A stretch of DNA of 50,625 nt from positions 1-50,625 of the forward strand of contig JAFATG010000304.1 in the NCBI GenBank assembly GCA_019244055.1, written 5' to 3'. Below the pieces are notes generated by a model. The model was not told the origin of the DNA. It worked only from the letters and a program-made list of their open reading frames with translations, and did no database searches. A program made the translations under genes and the position numbers. The DNA is from Acidobacteriaceae bacterium. Lineage in GTDB: Bacteria > Acidobacteriota > Terriglobia > Bryobacterales > Bryobacteraceae. The stretch's first letter is position 1. Each line of letters begins with the position of its first letter. Of this stretch, positions 7,924-16,971 are shown piece by piece.

Positions 7924-9690
7924 ATGCATTATCTGGGCCGCATCGTTTGGGCCCTATTTCTGCCCTTATCAGTCCTATCGGCCGCATCGTTTCCGTCCTG
8001 TACCCAATCTGCCCGGTCGGGCTATGCGTGCGAGCTCTCGTTTAATTGGTCAGCACGTGAGATTCCACAATCCTCTTCACCGTATAAGGACGAGCTATTG
8101 AATGTGGAGTTCCGCTCGCCGCAAGCGAAAACCTATCTCATGCGAGCGTTTTGGGATGGCGATCAAATGCTGCGAGTGCGCTTTACGCCCACCGAGCCGG
8201 GCTCGTGGACTTACCATCTGACGAGTTCTATTCACCGGTACGATAATCAGGAGTCCACAATCGCTGTCGCCGCGAGCGATGCGCCGGGTATCGTTGCAGT
8301 CGCGAACCTGCGCCATTGGCGCACCAGCAACAAGAAACCGCATCTGTGGTTGTCTGCCGCGGCTCCTTTTCTCGAAATCGATCAAGCCACGTTTGAGACG
8401 TGGCTCGACGCCCGCAAGCATGACGGGTTCACCCATGTTCGCGGTCCGCTGCTCACGATGAACGCGTCAGCGAAGCCTTTGGATGCCGATGACGTACCCA
8501 ATCTCGCTTACTTTGCGGCCTTAGATGATCGCATCCTCGCCGCCGAATCGCGCGGGTTTACCCTCGACCTCCTCCTCGCGGACGAGTCCTTCGTCAAGTC
8601 GGGGATTCTGGATGATTGGCAGAAGCGAAACCCGCTTCTCCAGTACCTCATTTCCCGCTACGGAGGCTTGAACGTCAGTTGGCAAGGGATCGAGCATTTT
8701 GAAGATACGCCCGGCTCACGGGCACTGCTCCGGGACATGGGTTCGTTTCTTCAAAAGAACGACTCGTACCAGCACCCTCGCTCGACGGATGCTCGCGCCT
8801 CTTCCTCACCGCTCATTCCCGACGGTTGGATGAATTTTCTGATCGAAGCGAGTCCCGACCCGCAGCTTGGCGCGGTGGAGCACCAATTCACCCAAATGCC
8901 GGAGGTGCATGTAATCAATGCCACAGATCCGAGCGCTTTCCGGCACGAACTCTGGGATTGCACCACGAACGGGGAATACCCCAGCGTCTCGTACCAAAGT
9001 TTGCGAAACGAAGCCAATGTTCGGGCAGTGGCGGTCTGGTCGAAGGTGATGGCCGAAACCCGCCATTGGGAACTAGAACCCTATTTCGACGTCGCTGGCG
9101 CACGTGCGGTCGGGCTGAATGAGGTCGAATATCTAGCCTACGCCGGAAAGCCTGGCATTGTTGAAATCACGCTGCCCAGGCACAAATACAATCCGGCTTG
9201 GGTGAATCCGGCCAGTGGTGAAGAAATTCCGCTAAAGAACTATAAGGGCGAAGTTTTTAGCCAGCAAACGCCAGACAGCAGCCACGATTGGATCCTCAAC
9301 GTGCCGCGGGAAGGATTGCTCGAATCGATGGCTCGTTATTACTACTTCGAATCTCAGGACCCTCCGGTACAGGAGATTGAAACGGACCCCACGAAGATAC
9401 CGTTCGACATCGTTGATCCCGCCGGCGACCAGGTCTTCGCCTCTGTTGCCAACCCGTTCAAAATCAAAATTACACGCGCCAACCGCGCCAGCAGAATGAT
9501 GCAGTTCGTTTGGTGGGGCGAGGTCGTGGCCGGCGGCGCTGGGGCCCGGCTCCTGGGATTGGGTTCGTTTGGTAATTTCACCGTTCCGCCCGAGCTGCGA
9601 ACCGGCTCGACGATCAACATCCGCCTCCTGGCCATTAACGCCCTGGGCAAGGTGTACGAACTCGACAAGGTCTATCGGCTAGCGCCGTGA
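7924..9690 (+). CDS. Secreted DUF5060-like glycosidase-like protein
   Basis: A 588-residue exported protein. Residues 1-22 are a signal peptide. Residues about 28-115 look like the beta-sandwich DUF5060 domain found at the N-terminus of putative glycoside hydrolases (phrases FWDGDQMLRVRFTPTEPGSWTY and a following IAVAASDAPG). The centre (about 130-440) has a TIM-barrel flavour, with HLWLSAAAPFLEIDQATFETWLDARKHDGFTHVRG-like strands and helices, and the C-terminal 150 residues are again beta-rich. The match to DUF4038-type apiosidase-like barrels is weak and I cannot point to catalytic acids. A polysaccharide-related role is an inference. Its stop overlaps the start of tsaB by four bases. Confidence 0.68.
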   Translation: MHYLGRIVWALFLPLSVLSAASFPSCTQSARSGYACELSFNWSAREIPQSSSPYKDELLNVEFRSPQAKTYLMRAFWDGDQMLRVRFTPTEPGSWTYHLTSSIHRYDNQESTIAVAASDAPGIVAVANLRHWRTSNKKPHLWLSAAAPFLEIDQATFETWLDARKHDGFTHVRGPLLTMNASAKPLDADDVPNLAYFAALDDRILAAESRGFTLDLLLADESFVKSGILDDWQKRNPLLQYLISRYGGLNVSWQGIEHFEDTPGSRALLRDMGSFLQKNDSYQHPRSTDARASSSPLIPDGWMNFLIEASPDPQLGAVEHQFTQMPEVHVINATDPSAFRHELWDCTTNGEYPSVSYQSLRNEANVRAVAVWSKVMAETRHWELEPYFDVAGARAVGLNEVEYLAYAGKPGIVEITLPRHKYNPAWVNPASGEEIPLKNYKGEVFSQQTPDSSHDWILNVPREGLLESMARYYYFESQDPPVQEIETDPTKIPFDIVDPAGDQVFASVANPFKIKITRANRASRMMQFVWWGEVVAGGAGARLLGLGSFGNFTVPPELRTGSTINIRLLAINALGKVYELDKVYRLAP

Positions 9691-10343
9691 CCATTCTGGC
9701 GCTTGACACCACCTCCGAGCATGGCAGCGTCGCCATTCGCTCCAAAGGCCAGACCTTAGCCGAGGTCACGATCCATTCGCCGGAGGGGTTTGCCCATCTG
9801 ATCTTCCAGGCCATCGGGCGGGCCTTGGATAAAGCCGGGCTCGGATTGGCTGACCTTGACTGCCTGGCTGCGGCCAACGGGCCGGGCTCGTTCACGGGCA
9901 TCCGAGTGGGCCTATCCGCCGTAAAGGGGCTGGCCGAAGCCCTCGGGAAGCCGGCCGTGGGCGTTTCCAACCTGCAGGCTCTGAGTTCGTTTGGCAAAAA
10001 TCGCGTCCGAGCGGTCGTGCTCGATGCTCGTCGCGGCGAAGTTTATTCCGCTGTGTACAACTCTGACCTGACGGTCGTTGCGCCGGAGACCGTGTCTCCA
10101 TTTCCGAAGTGGCTAGAAACGCTGATGGAGCCGGATTATGAATTCATCTCGCCGCGAGGGAATCCGTTTTGGCTCGCGCTCCAGGGTACGCGTTTTGCGG
10201 ATATGCCGTTTTCCGAAGTGGCCCATCCGCTCGCGAGCGCTGTAGCGCTTTGCGCGGAGCGCGCCGTGTGGACTGATCCAGCGCTGTTGGATGCCAATTA
10301 CGTCCGGCGCTCGGATGCAGAACTGTTCTGGAAGGACTCCTAG
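9687..10343 (+). CDS. tsaB: tRNA threonylcarbamoyladenosine biosynthesis protein TsaB
   Basis: A 218-residue protein of the YeaZ/TsaB family, an ASKHA-fold partner that forms a complex with TsaD and TsaE to place the t6A modification at position 37 of ANN-decoding tRNAs. The N-terminal ILALDTTSEHGSVA and the AANGPGSFTGIRVGLSAVKGLA motif are typical. The GTG start at 9687 overlaps the upstream stop (GTGA), which suggests translational coupling with the DUF5060-like gene, although the two functions are unrelated. Length is normal. TsaD, TsaE and RimI are not in this window. Confidence 0.94.
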   Translation: MTILALDTTSEHGSVAIRSKGQTLAEVTIHSPEGFAHLIFQAIGRALDKAGLGLADLDCLAAANGPGSFTGIRVGLSAVKGLAEALGKPAVGVSNLQALSSFGKNRVRAVVLDARRGEVYSAVYNSDLTVVAPETVSPFPKWLETLMEPDYEFISPRGNPFWLALQGTRFADMPFSEVAHPLASAVALCAERAVWTDPALLDANYVRRSDAELFWKDS

Positions 10344-10420
10344 GCCTTAAATCTGGCGCGATCCACCAGAATGCGTCGAAGCGTTGGGTCCTTCAGATGG
10401 GCACCGCAACCATCTTTAGT

Positions 10421-10442
10421 TCGGATACACTTGAATATCCGA
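10421..10442. other. Hairpin between tsaB and the kinase gene
   Basis: TCGGATA and TATCCGA form a perfect 7-bp stem with an 8-base loop, about 54 bases before the kinase start. No T-run follows, so a classical terminator is not supported; an operator or weak 3'-end structure is possible. The other bases of 10344-10495 hold nothing I can support. Confidence 0.4.
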
Positions 10443-10495
10443 CCACCTGAACGGCTGCCTCGCCAGGGCACTTAGCCGTTTTATCGGCAGGATGT

Positions 10496-13108
10496 ATGAG
10501 ACCGGAGCAGTTCTGTCGCATCCGTGAAGTTTTTGAGACAGCGATGGAGTTGCCTGTCGAATCCAGGGATACTTACATTCACACCGCGTGTGGTGACGAC
10601 ACCGAACTGCGCACAGAAGTGGAACGGATGGTGGAGACCGAGGAATACTCTACCTATCTGATCGGTGCTGGAGAGGGCTGGCACCCAAACCGCATTGGCC
10701 GTTACCGGATTTTGGGTGTGCTTGGAAAAGGCGGCATGGGGACCGTGTATGAGGCTGAGCAGGACCATCCTCGTCGCTCGGTAGCGCTGAAGGTCATCCA
10801 ACCCGGCTTTGCGGGGCCTGGGTTACTGCGGCGCTTCGATGTAGAAGCCGAAGCGCTCGGCCGGCTTCACCATCCGGGCATCGCCCAGATCTATGAAGCC
10901 GGCACTGCTGATAGCGGATTCGGACCGCAGCCCTATTTTGCTATGGAGCTCATCCGGGGCGAACCGCTGCTAGAGTATGCCGAGAAGCATCAACTGAACA
11001 CTCGGCAACGGCTCGAGTTAATGGCCAAAATATCCGACGCGGTACAGCATGCGCATCAGCGTGGCATTATTCACCGCGATCTGAAGCCGGGCAACATTCT
11101 CGTGGAGGAAGGTGGCCAGCCGAAGGTTCTCGATTTTGGCGTCGCACGGGAGGCCCACAGCGATGCGCAAGCAACGCGCCAGACCGATGTGGGGCAAATC
11201 GTGGGAACGCTGGCGTACATGAGTCCCGAGCAGGTGCTGGGTGATCCGCTTGAGCTCGATACGCGTAGCGATGTCTATGCACTCGGGGTAATCCTGTTTG
11301 AGCTTTTGGCCGGTTGCCTGCCGTATCACGTCAGCGGTCAACTGCATGAGGCCGTGCGGGCGATTCGGGAAGAGGATCCCGTTCGGCTCAGCTCAATAAA
11401 TCGCATTTATCGCGGCGATATCGACACCATTGTGGCGAAGGCGCTGGAGAAAGAGAAGGGCCAGCGTTATTCGTCGGCTGCCGGCATGGCGGGCGACATT
11501 CGCCGATATCTAGACGACGAACCTATCGTCGCACGCCCTCCCAGTACCGCTTATCAACTGCGTAAATTTGCACGTCGACACAAGGCCCTGGTAGTGGGAT
11601 TCGCGGCAGTGCTCGCAGTGCTGATTGCCGGAATAATCGTTAGTACATGGGAGGCACGGCGTGCCACCGCTGAAGCAGCAACCGCCCGAGCGGTGAACGA
11701 CTTTCTGCAGAATGATCTCTTGGCTCAGGCGAGCCCAAACGTGCAGTCTCGCCCGGACACGAAGCCCGATCCGGAACTCAAGGTGCGCACTGCCCTCGAT
11801 CGCGCTGGCGCGCGCCTCACCGGCAAGTTCGACAAGCAGCCCTTGGTGGAAGCTTCGATCCGCCAAACCATCGGCAACACCTACAGGGATCTGGGTTTGT
11901 ATCCGGAAGCGCATCGTAACCTCCAACGGGCTATCGATCTCCGCCGTCGCGTGCTGGGCGAGCAGCACCCCGACACGCTAACGGCCATGTACAAGCTAGG
12001 GCAACTCTACTTGTATGAAGGCAAATACGCGCAGGCTGAGCCACTGCTTGCCAGAGTCCTGGAGCTTCGGCGGCGAGTGCTGGGTGCCAAACATCCCGAC
12101 ACGCTGTCGACGTTGTGTTCGTTGGGCTTGGCATACTTGGCCCAGGGCAAGTACGCCCAGGCTGAGCCGCTGCTTACAAAAGCGGTGGAGATGCAGCGGC
12201 GCGTGCTTGGTCCGGAACATATTGACACGCTCGAAAGTATGAATGCTTTAGGGGCATTGTACGTGTATGAGGGCAAGTATGCGCAGGCTGAACCACTGTT
12301 TACGAAAGTTCTCGAGGTGCGGCGGCGCGTTTTGGGCGAAAGCCATACCGACACGCTGAACAGCACCGATAGTCTGGCGTTTCTTTACGACAGTGAAGGC
12401 AAGTACGCGCAGGCTGAACCGCTGTATGCGAAAAATCTGGAGTCCTATCGCTCTGTAATGGGTACGGAGCACCCGATGACACTGGGCGCCATGACGGCCC
12501 TAGGCACTTTATACGTGCAAGAAGGCAAATATCAGCAGGCTGAGCCACTTCTTACCCAGGCGTTGGACGGCGCGCGCCGGGTCTTAGGCGAGGAGCACCC
12601 ATTCACCCTAGAAAGCATGCGGTGGCTTGCACAGCTGTATCAAGAGCAAGGCAAGTATCCCAAGGCCGAGACCCTGTTTACTAAAATTCTGGAGGTTCGA
12701 CGACGTGTACTGGGGGCGGAGGATCCCGATACGCTGTGGAGCATGGACAAACTGGCATTTATTTATGTGAAGGAAGCCGGATATTTGCAGGCCGAGCAAC
12801 TGGCCCGCGCTTCACTGAACGGTTACGTGAAGGTCGCACCCAACGACTGGAACCGCTACAAATGTGAAGGTCTGCTGGGTGCCGGCCTGGCTGGGCAAAA
12901 GAGGTACGCAGAGGCGGAACCGCTGCTGCTCTCTGGTTACGAAGGCATGATCCAACGCGAGAGTACCATTCCTGCCTGGAGCCGATTCAATCTACGCGAG
13001 ACAGCAGAATGGATCGTTCAACTCTACGGCGCTTGGGGAAAGCCAGCCAAAGCCGCGGAATGGAGTGCGAAACTCCAACCGAGCAAAGCCTCCGCTCGGC
13101 CACAGTGA
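10496..13108 (+). CDS. Membrane Ser/Thr protein kinase with TPR repeats
   Basis: An 870-residue fusion. Residues 1-60 are a helical leader typical of acidobacterial kinases (an ACGDDTELRTEVE segment). The Hanks-type kinase domain follows: glycine loop GKGGMGTVYEAE (about 77-88), ATP lysine K99, catalytic HRD at H193-R-D195, DFG at D213-F-G215, and SPEQ at about 243-246. One transmembrane helix (364-384) then leads to an extracytoplasmic region of about 480 residues dominated by 42-residue TPR units of the kinesin-light-chain type. All catalytic residues are present, so it should be active. The TPR part probably senses or docks partner proteins outside the membrane. It stands alone, 152 bases after tsaB. 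Confidence 0.94.
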   Translation: MRPEQFCRIREVFETAMELPVESRDTYIHTACGDDTELRTEVERMVETEEYSTYLIGAGEGWHPNRIGRYRILGVLGKGGMGTVYEAEQDHPRRSVALKVIQPGFAGPGLLRRFDVEAEALGRLHHPGIAQIYEAGTADSGFGPQPYFAMELIRGEPLLEYAEKHQLNTRQRLELMAKISDAVQHAHQRGIIHRDLKPGNILVEEGGQPKVLDFGVAREAHSDAQATRQTDVGQIVGTLAYMSPEQVLGDPLELDTRSDVYALGVILFELLAGCLPYHVSGQLHEAVRAIREEDPVRLSSINRIYRGDIDTIVAKALEKEKGQRYSSAAGMAGDIRRYLDDEPIVARPPSTAYQLRKFARRHKALVVGFAAVLAVLIAGIIVSTWEARRATAEAATARAVNDFLQNDLLAQASPNVQSRPDTKPDPELKVRTALDRAGARLTGKFDKQPLVEASIRQTIGNTYRDLGLYPEAHRNLQRAIDLRRRVLGEQHPDTLTAMYKLGQLYLYEGKYAQAEPLLARVLELRRRVLGAKHPDTLSTLCSLGLAYLAQGKYAQAEPLLTKAVEMQRRVLGPEHIDTLESMNALGALYVYEGKYAQAEPLFTKVLEVRRRVLGESHTDTLNSTDSLAFLYDSEGKYAQAEPLYAKNLESYRSVMGTEHPMTLGAMTALGTLYVQEGKYQQAEPLLTQALDGARRVLGEEHPFTLESMRWLAQLYQEQGKYPKAETLFTKILEVRRRVLGAEDPDTLWSMDKLAFIYVKEAGYLQAEQLARASLNGYVKVAPNDWNRYKCEGLLGAGLAGQKRYAEAEPLLLSGYEGMIQRESTIPAWSRFNLRETAEWIVQLYGAWGKPAKAAEWSAKLQPSKASARPQ
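11960..12841 (+). repeat. Seven tandem 126-bp TPR-coding repeats
   Basis: Units begin at 11960, 12086, 12212, 12338, 12464, 12590 and 12716, each encoding 42 residues of the pattern HPDTL...LG.LY..EGKYAQAEPL...LE.RRRVLG. The phrase GKYAQAEPL is almost unchanged in four units, so the array is similar at DNA level as well as protein level. The last unit is the most diverged. A degenerate repeat precedes the first. Such arrays can gain or lose units by recombination. Confidence 0.9.
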
Positions 13109-13126
13109 CGGGGTGTACCCGCCTGC

Positions 13127-14089
13127 TCAAAACCCCGCAAACAGCGAGAATCCGTGCTGCCGGCAATACCAGGCCAACAGCCCGTTCGCTGCGGCCAGCG
13201 CGATAAAGTAGATCCCCGCGCCGGGGCTAGGCCGCTCTGGGAAATCGTGAGTCGTCAGGCGGTATGCAGTCCCGCCGCCTACGATCAGGAACAGGTAATC
13301 GCGCAGAAAGAAAAACAGGATCAGCGATGAGATGAGTACCGCTACACGGGCCTGTCTTCCGAGCGCGCCCATGGCAGCTCCTCCGTCGAATATCGAAATC
13401 GGTACCAGATTGAGCAGATTCAGCCAACCGGCAAACTCCGCGATAGCCACCCAAACGTGATGGCCGGTCGCGCGATATACCGCAAAGGCAATCACACCCG
13501 ATATAAACCCGAAGAGTGGTCCGGCCAGCGAGATGATGGCTCGCACGCTCGGATCCACGTTTGTTCCTCGCCAGCGCACAAAAGCCCCTAGGCCGGGCAG
13601 AAATGTGGGCAGCTCGGCTTTGAATCCGAAATGCCGGATCGTGACGAAGTGCCCCATTTCGTGCAACAGAACGGATACGGAGAGGCCTACGGCTAGAGCC
13701 CATCCCAGCAGACTCCAATACACGCCGATGAAAGCCAGCATGCTGAGCGGAAATACGAGTTTCGCCAGGATGGGTAACGCGAATGCCCCGAGCCGGCTCT
13801 CGGCCGGAAAAGCGGGAGGGGGCGCCAAGCGGCTCTCGAGTTTCTCGATTTCGCGTTCCACTCCTCTTCGCTCTGGTGAATCGGGTAGATAGGGGAGTGA
13901 GGCGGTCCAGAGGTCCCGGGCCGCTTCAAGTCTGCCCAGAGCGGTGAGCTGCCTGGCTCGATTTGCCAGTTGATGAAGCTGGTCCGCGAAGATGAGCCGG
14001 CTGCAATTGCCGCAAACCAGAGCGGCGGGAGCTAATGGGTGACCGCATTTTGGACAATAGCTACCCTGCGGCGAGGTGGATGCTGCCAA
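13127..14089 (-). CDS. Site-2-protease-like (M50) membrane metallopeptidase with zinc ribbon
   Basis: A 320-residue membrane protein. Residues 12-29 form a zinc ribbon (C12, C15, C26, C29); residues about 38-90 are a helical TPR-like segment; the remainder is a multi-pass domain with the metalloprotease motif H143-E-M-G-H147 in a transmembrane helix and a second motif around N226-D235 (NLVPISIFDGG) matching the N-x-x-P-x-x-x-x-D-G third-ligand site of M50 peptidases. Such enzymes cut other membrane proteins, often anti-sigma factors. The zinc ribbon should be cytoplasmic. It is the last gene of the minus-strand group queG to here, 25 bases after msrC. Substrate unknown. Confidence 0.85.
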   Translation of the reverse strand: MAASTSPQGSYCPKCGHPLAPAALVCGNCSRLIFADQLHQLANRARQLTALGRLEAARDLWTASLPYLPDSPERRGVEREIEKLESRLAPPPAFPAESRLGAFALPILAKLVFPLSMLAFIGVYWSLLGWALAVGLSVSVLLHEMGHFVTIRHFGFKAELPTFLPGLGAFVRWRGTNVDPSVRAIISLAGPLFGFISGVIAFAVYRATGHHVWVAIAEFAGWLNLLNLVPISIFDGGAAMGALGRQARVAVLISSLILFFFLRDYLFLIVGGGTAYRLTTHDFPERPSPGAGIYFIALAAANGLLAWYCRQHGFSLFAGF

Positions 14090-14114
14090 GTCTCAGTGTA
14101 CTGTTCAGCAGCTC

Positions 14115-14645
14115 CTATCGTTCGGCGGCTTCTTCGCTGAGATCTGGCAAGTCATTGGTGACTTGCGAGGCGAGAAAAACCGCGGCGATCGACTCGATGC
14201 CTTCCCGATCCTCGTCGTCGAAGCGGTTCAGACTGGAGCTATCGATGTCGAGCACTCCCATGAACCTGCCCCAGTTGAGCAGAGGCACAACAATTTCGGA
14301 GCGAGAAGCGCTGTCGCAAGCGATATGGCCGGCAAACTGGTTCACATCCGGTACAACCACTGTCCTGAGTTCCGCTGCTGCCGTTCCGCATACGCCTTTC
14401 CCGAAAGGTATCCGCACGCAAGCCGGCTTGCCCTGAAAGGGGCCGAGCACCAGCTCCTCTCCTTCAGCGATGTAAAAGCCGACCCAATTCACATCCGGCA
14501 ACGAGTCGAACAATAATGCGGACGTGTTTGCCGCGTTGGCAACGAAGTTTCTCTCATCGCCGAGCAGTCCTTGGAGCTGCTCACAAATCTGCTGGTAAAG
14601 GGCGTATTTCGTTCCAGCCGTTCCGGTCGAGCTTACGGTCAGCAT
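14115..14645 (-). CDS. msrC: Free methionine-(R)-sulfoxide reductase (GAF fold)
   Basis: A 176-residue GAF-domain protein that reduces free methionine-R-sulfoxide in the cytoplasm using thioredoxin. The three cysteines C76, C86 and C110 have the same spacing (10 and 24) as the catalytic set C84, C94, C118 of the E. coli enzyme, within the family motifs QGKPACVRI, GKGVCGTAA and HIACD; this makes the assignment firm. ATG start. It lies 33 bases downstream of the TPR gene on the same strand, so it is probably co-transcribed with queG, the TPR protein and the M50 protease. Confidence 0.92.
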   Translation of the reverse strand: MLTVSSTGTAGTKYALYQQICEQLQGLLGDERNFVANAANTSALLFDSLPDVNWVGFYIAEGEELVLGPFQGKPACVRIPFGKGVCGTAAAELRTVVVPDVNQFAGHIACDSASRSEIVVPLLNWGRFMGVLDIDSSSLNRFDDEDREGIESIAAVFLASQVTNDLPDLSEEAAER

Positions 14646-14678
14646 TGTTCAAATAGTGTATCTCTCCCGGAATAGATC

Positions 14679-15890
14679 TCACGCGTTCGGTTTCCGGCGG
14701 TATGGAGTGTCTATGTAATTCTCTGCTTCAGCGGCCGCGGCCGACTTCGGAGCCGTATTAACCGTTTGCCTGTAGGCTTCGATCGCCTGCTGGTGATCTC
14801 CCTTCAGGTCATAGACCTGGCCCAAGCGAAGCCAAGCCATTACGGCCGTATTGAGATCAAGGCCACTCGCTTTTTCCGTTACTCTGCGAAGGTTAACCAG
14901 CGCGGGGTCCAGATCGCCATACCAGAAGAGCAGGTTTCCCGTCAGGTATTCGATCTTTTCCGGAGCCAGATTCGCATAGCCGGTCGCGCCTGCGCAGCGG
15001 AGACTTTCTACCTCGGCTAAGACACTAAGCGCCGCCCGTTTGTCGCCGAGATCGCTGTACATTTGTACCTGCTCGAAACGGAACAAGTAGTTTCTGGGGA
15101 ACGTCCGTACCAGTTGCTCCAGCAGGGGAATCGCGACTTGCGGGTCGCGTTCGCGGCGGTATATTGCTGCGAGCAGGATTCTTGCGTCGTATTTGTCTAG
15201 TATTCCCGACTGCGCCACCCATTGCAGTTGCCGGATGCCATTTTCCTTGCTGCCGTGGAATCCCCGAATTGCGCCCAGCAGGCGCAGATAGGTCGGTAGA
15301 CTCCCGAATATGTATTCAGTTACGCCCGAAACCAAGTGCGCATCGACCCACTCCGGATCGATTGCGAGAATCTTTTCGTTAGCTTTTCTCGCAGCGATCG
15401 CATCATGCAGGGCGTCAAGCCAGGCTCGCTCGACCAGAAATTCGTAGTTCGCGTGTAATGCGTGAGCGACCACCACGGCGTGAAGCACCTGAATATCTCC
15501 CGGGTTCTTTCGCAGGAGTGCGGCGCTCAGTTTCAGAGCCTGATCGATCGACATTTCAAAGCGAGCCTTATCCTCCGGTGCGATCTCCATCTTGGGCCGC
15601 CGGAGGAACGGGTTGCCGCCCGTTACCAGCTCACTCTCGAGAGCGCCGTTGCGGTACATCTCGCGATAGAGAATTGTCTGCGCGATATGGTCGTAACAAT
15701 CCGGATCGGCGGGTCGCTGTTTGAGCTCTTCTTCAAAGGAGTCCAGCGCCTGATCGTACTCATTGTTGTAGAAGTGCACGAATCCGGGACTAGTTAGTGG
15801 ATCCTGGGCGTCAAGAGCTGGAAGCTTGACTGGATACGCTGACGCCGCTATGAGGACAAATGCGGCCGATGCTGCAGGCCTGAAATACAC
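14679..15890 (-). CDS. Secreted TPR-repeat protein
   Basis: A 403-residue protein with a GTG start, a signal peptide (residues 1-19, possibly to 26) and helix-turn-helix TPR-like repeats over most of its length. The clearest are at the start (FYNNEYDQALDSFEEELKQ) and the end (LGQVYDLKGDHQQAIEAYRQTV). It has no catalytic motif. TPR solenoids bind peptides or proteins; the partner is unknown. It begins 10 bases after the queG stop, so it very likely shares its mRNA. Many acidobacterial genomes carry comparable orphan secreted TPR proteins. Confidence 0.82.
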   Translation of the reverse strand: MYFRPAASAAFVLIAASAYPVKLPALDAQDPLTSPGFVHFYNNEYDQALDSFEEELKQRPADPDCYDHIAQTILYREMYRNGALESELVTGGNPFLRRPKMEIAPEDKARFEMSIDQALKLSAALLRKNPGDIQVLHAVVVAHALHANYEFLVERAWLDALHDAIAARKANEKILAIDPEWVDAHLVSGVTEYIFGSLPTYLRLLGAIRGFHGSKENGIRQLQWVAQSGILDKYDARILLAAIYRRERDPQVAIPLLEQLVRTFPRNYLFRFEQVQMYSDLGDKRAALSVLAEVESLRCAGATGYANLAPEKIEYLTGNLLFWYGDLDPALVNLRRVTEKASGLDLNTAVMAWLRLGQVYDLKGDHQQAIEAYRQTVNTAPKSAAAAEAENYIDTPYRRKPNA

Positions 15891-15900
15891 GGGAATCTCT

Positions 15901-16944
15901 CTACGCCATTAAAATCGCCATTGCCTCTCGCGCGGTCTCGGCGACTACCGGATCTGCATGCGCAGCCAGCCTCTCCAATGGTTCGCGCATGTTCGCTTGC
16001 CCCGAGTTCCCCATTGCGATCGCCACGTTCCTCAAGAAGCCCGCATACTTCGCGCGCATTACTGGCGACCCTCGAAATCGAACGCGAAATTCATCTTCTG
16101 TCAACTCCGCCAGCTCCTTAAGATCGGGCGCGACCGAAGCCGGCAAAAACGCCGCATCCTCTGTAACTGGCGCACGCCTGTTCCAGGGACATACGTCTTG
16201 ACAGATGTCGCAGCCGAAGACGGAGTTGCCAAAGTTTTGGGCAATTGTTGACGGAATCTCTCCCCGCTTCTCGATTGTGAAATACGAAATACAGGAACGA
16301 CTGTCAAGCTGCCAACCCCCGTCGTGGTCGGGCACAAAGGCGTTTGTGGGACAGGCGTCGATGCAGCGTGTACAGGTTCCACATCGATCGGGAACAGACG
16401 TGTCAGGCACAAGCGGAATGGAGAGAAGCAACTCGCCGAGAAAAAACCAGGAGCCTCGCTGCTGGTTGATGAGGCAGCTATTCTTTCCAATCCAGCCCAG
16501 GCCGGCTGCTTGCGCATAAGAGCGCTCCAGAAGCGGGGCGGTATCGACGCAGATCTTCCACTCGAATGGCGCATCGTGGATTTCCGCTATTCGATCCACC
16601 AACGCCCGTAGGCCGTTCCGGAGCACGTCGTGGTAATCCGCGCCCCAGGCGTAGCGCGAAATCCAGCCGCGCTCGGGATCATCAATGTCCGATGTGTAAG
16701 GATGAGCCGTGTTGTAGAGCTTGCCGACGCTGAGGATGCTTTGAGCAGTAGGCAGTAGGTTGCGTGGATCGCGCCGCATGGCACCCCGGCGGTCCGTCAG
16801 GTACGTCATCTCGCCGGCGAACCCTTGTCCGCGCCATTGCTCGAACCTTTCGAAATCAAGGAGCGGCCGTGCGGGCGCAATGCCAACCAGTTCGAATCCG
16901 CATTGGCGGGCCAGTTCTTTCACCTGTTCGGTGGTGATTGCCAC
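15901..16944 (-). CDS. queG: Epoxyqueuosine reductase QueG
   Basis: A 347-residue cytoplasmic enzyme that reduces epoxyqueuosine to queuosine in tRNA, using cobalamin and two [4Fe-4S] clusters. The cluster ligands are visible: C188, C191, C194, C198 (CGTCTRCIDACP) and C245, C248, C252 with C218 nearby (CDICQDVCPWN). The N-terminal substrate/cobalamin region has VDTAPLLERSYA with the catalytic aspartate at 134, and AGLGWIGKNSCLI. The C-terminal 60 residues resemble a HEAT-like repeat tail. ATG start at 16944. It is the first gene of a four-gene minus-strand group and diverges from the ABC ATPase with only 6-27 bases between the starts. Confidence 0.95.
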   Translation of the reverse strand: MAITTEQVKELARQCGFELVGIAPARPLLDFERFEQWRGQGFAGEMTYLTDRRGAMRRDPRNLLPTAQSILSVGKLYNTAHPYTSDIDDPERGWISRYAWGADYHDVLRNGLRALVDRIAEIHDAPFEWKICVDTAPLLERSYAQAAGLGWIGKNSCLINQQRGSWFFLGELLLSIPLVPDTSVPDRCGTCTRCIDACPTNAFVPDHDGGWQLDSRSCISYFTIEKRGEIPSTIAQNFGNSVFGCDICQDVCPWNRRAPVTEDAAFLPASVAPDLKELAELTEDEFRVRFRGSPVMRAKYAGFLRNVAIAMGNSGQANMREPLERLAAHADPVVAETAREAMAILMA

Positions 16945-16971
16945 TCCGACTTGCTACCCTCTGTTTTTATT

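Noticed and set aside
11960-12841. A CRISPR-like or satellite repeat array
   Set aside because: The 126-bp period is a whole number of codons and encodes TPR motifs in frame with the kinase gene.
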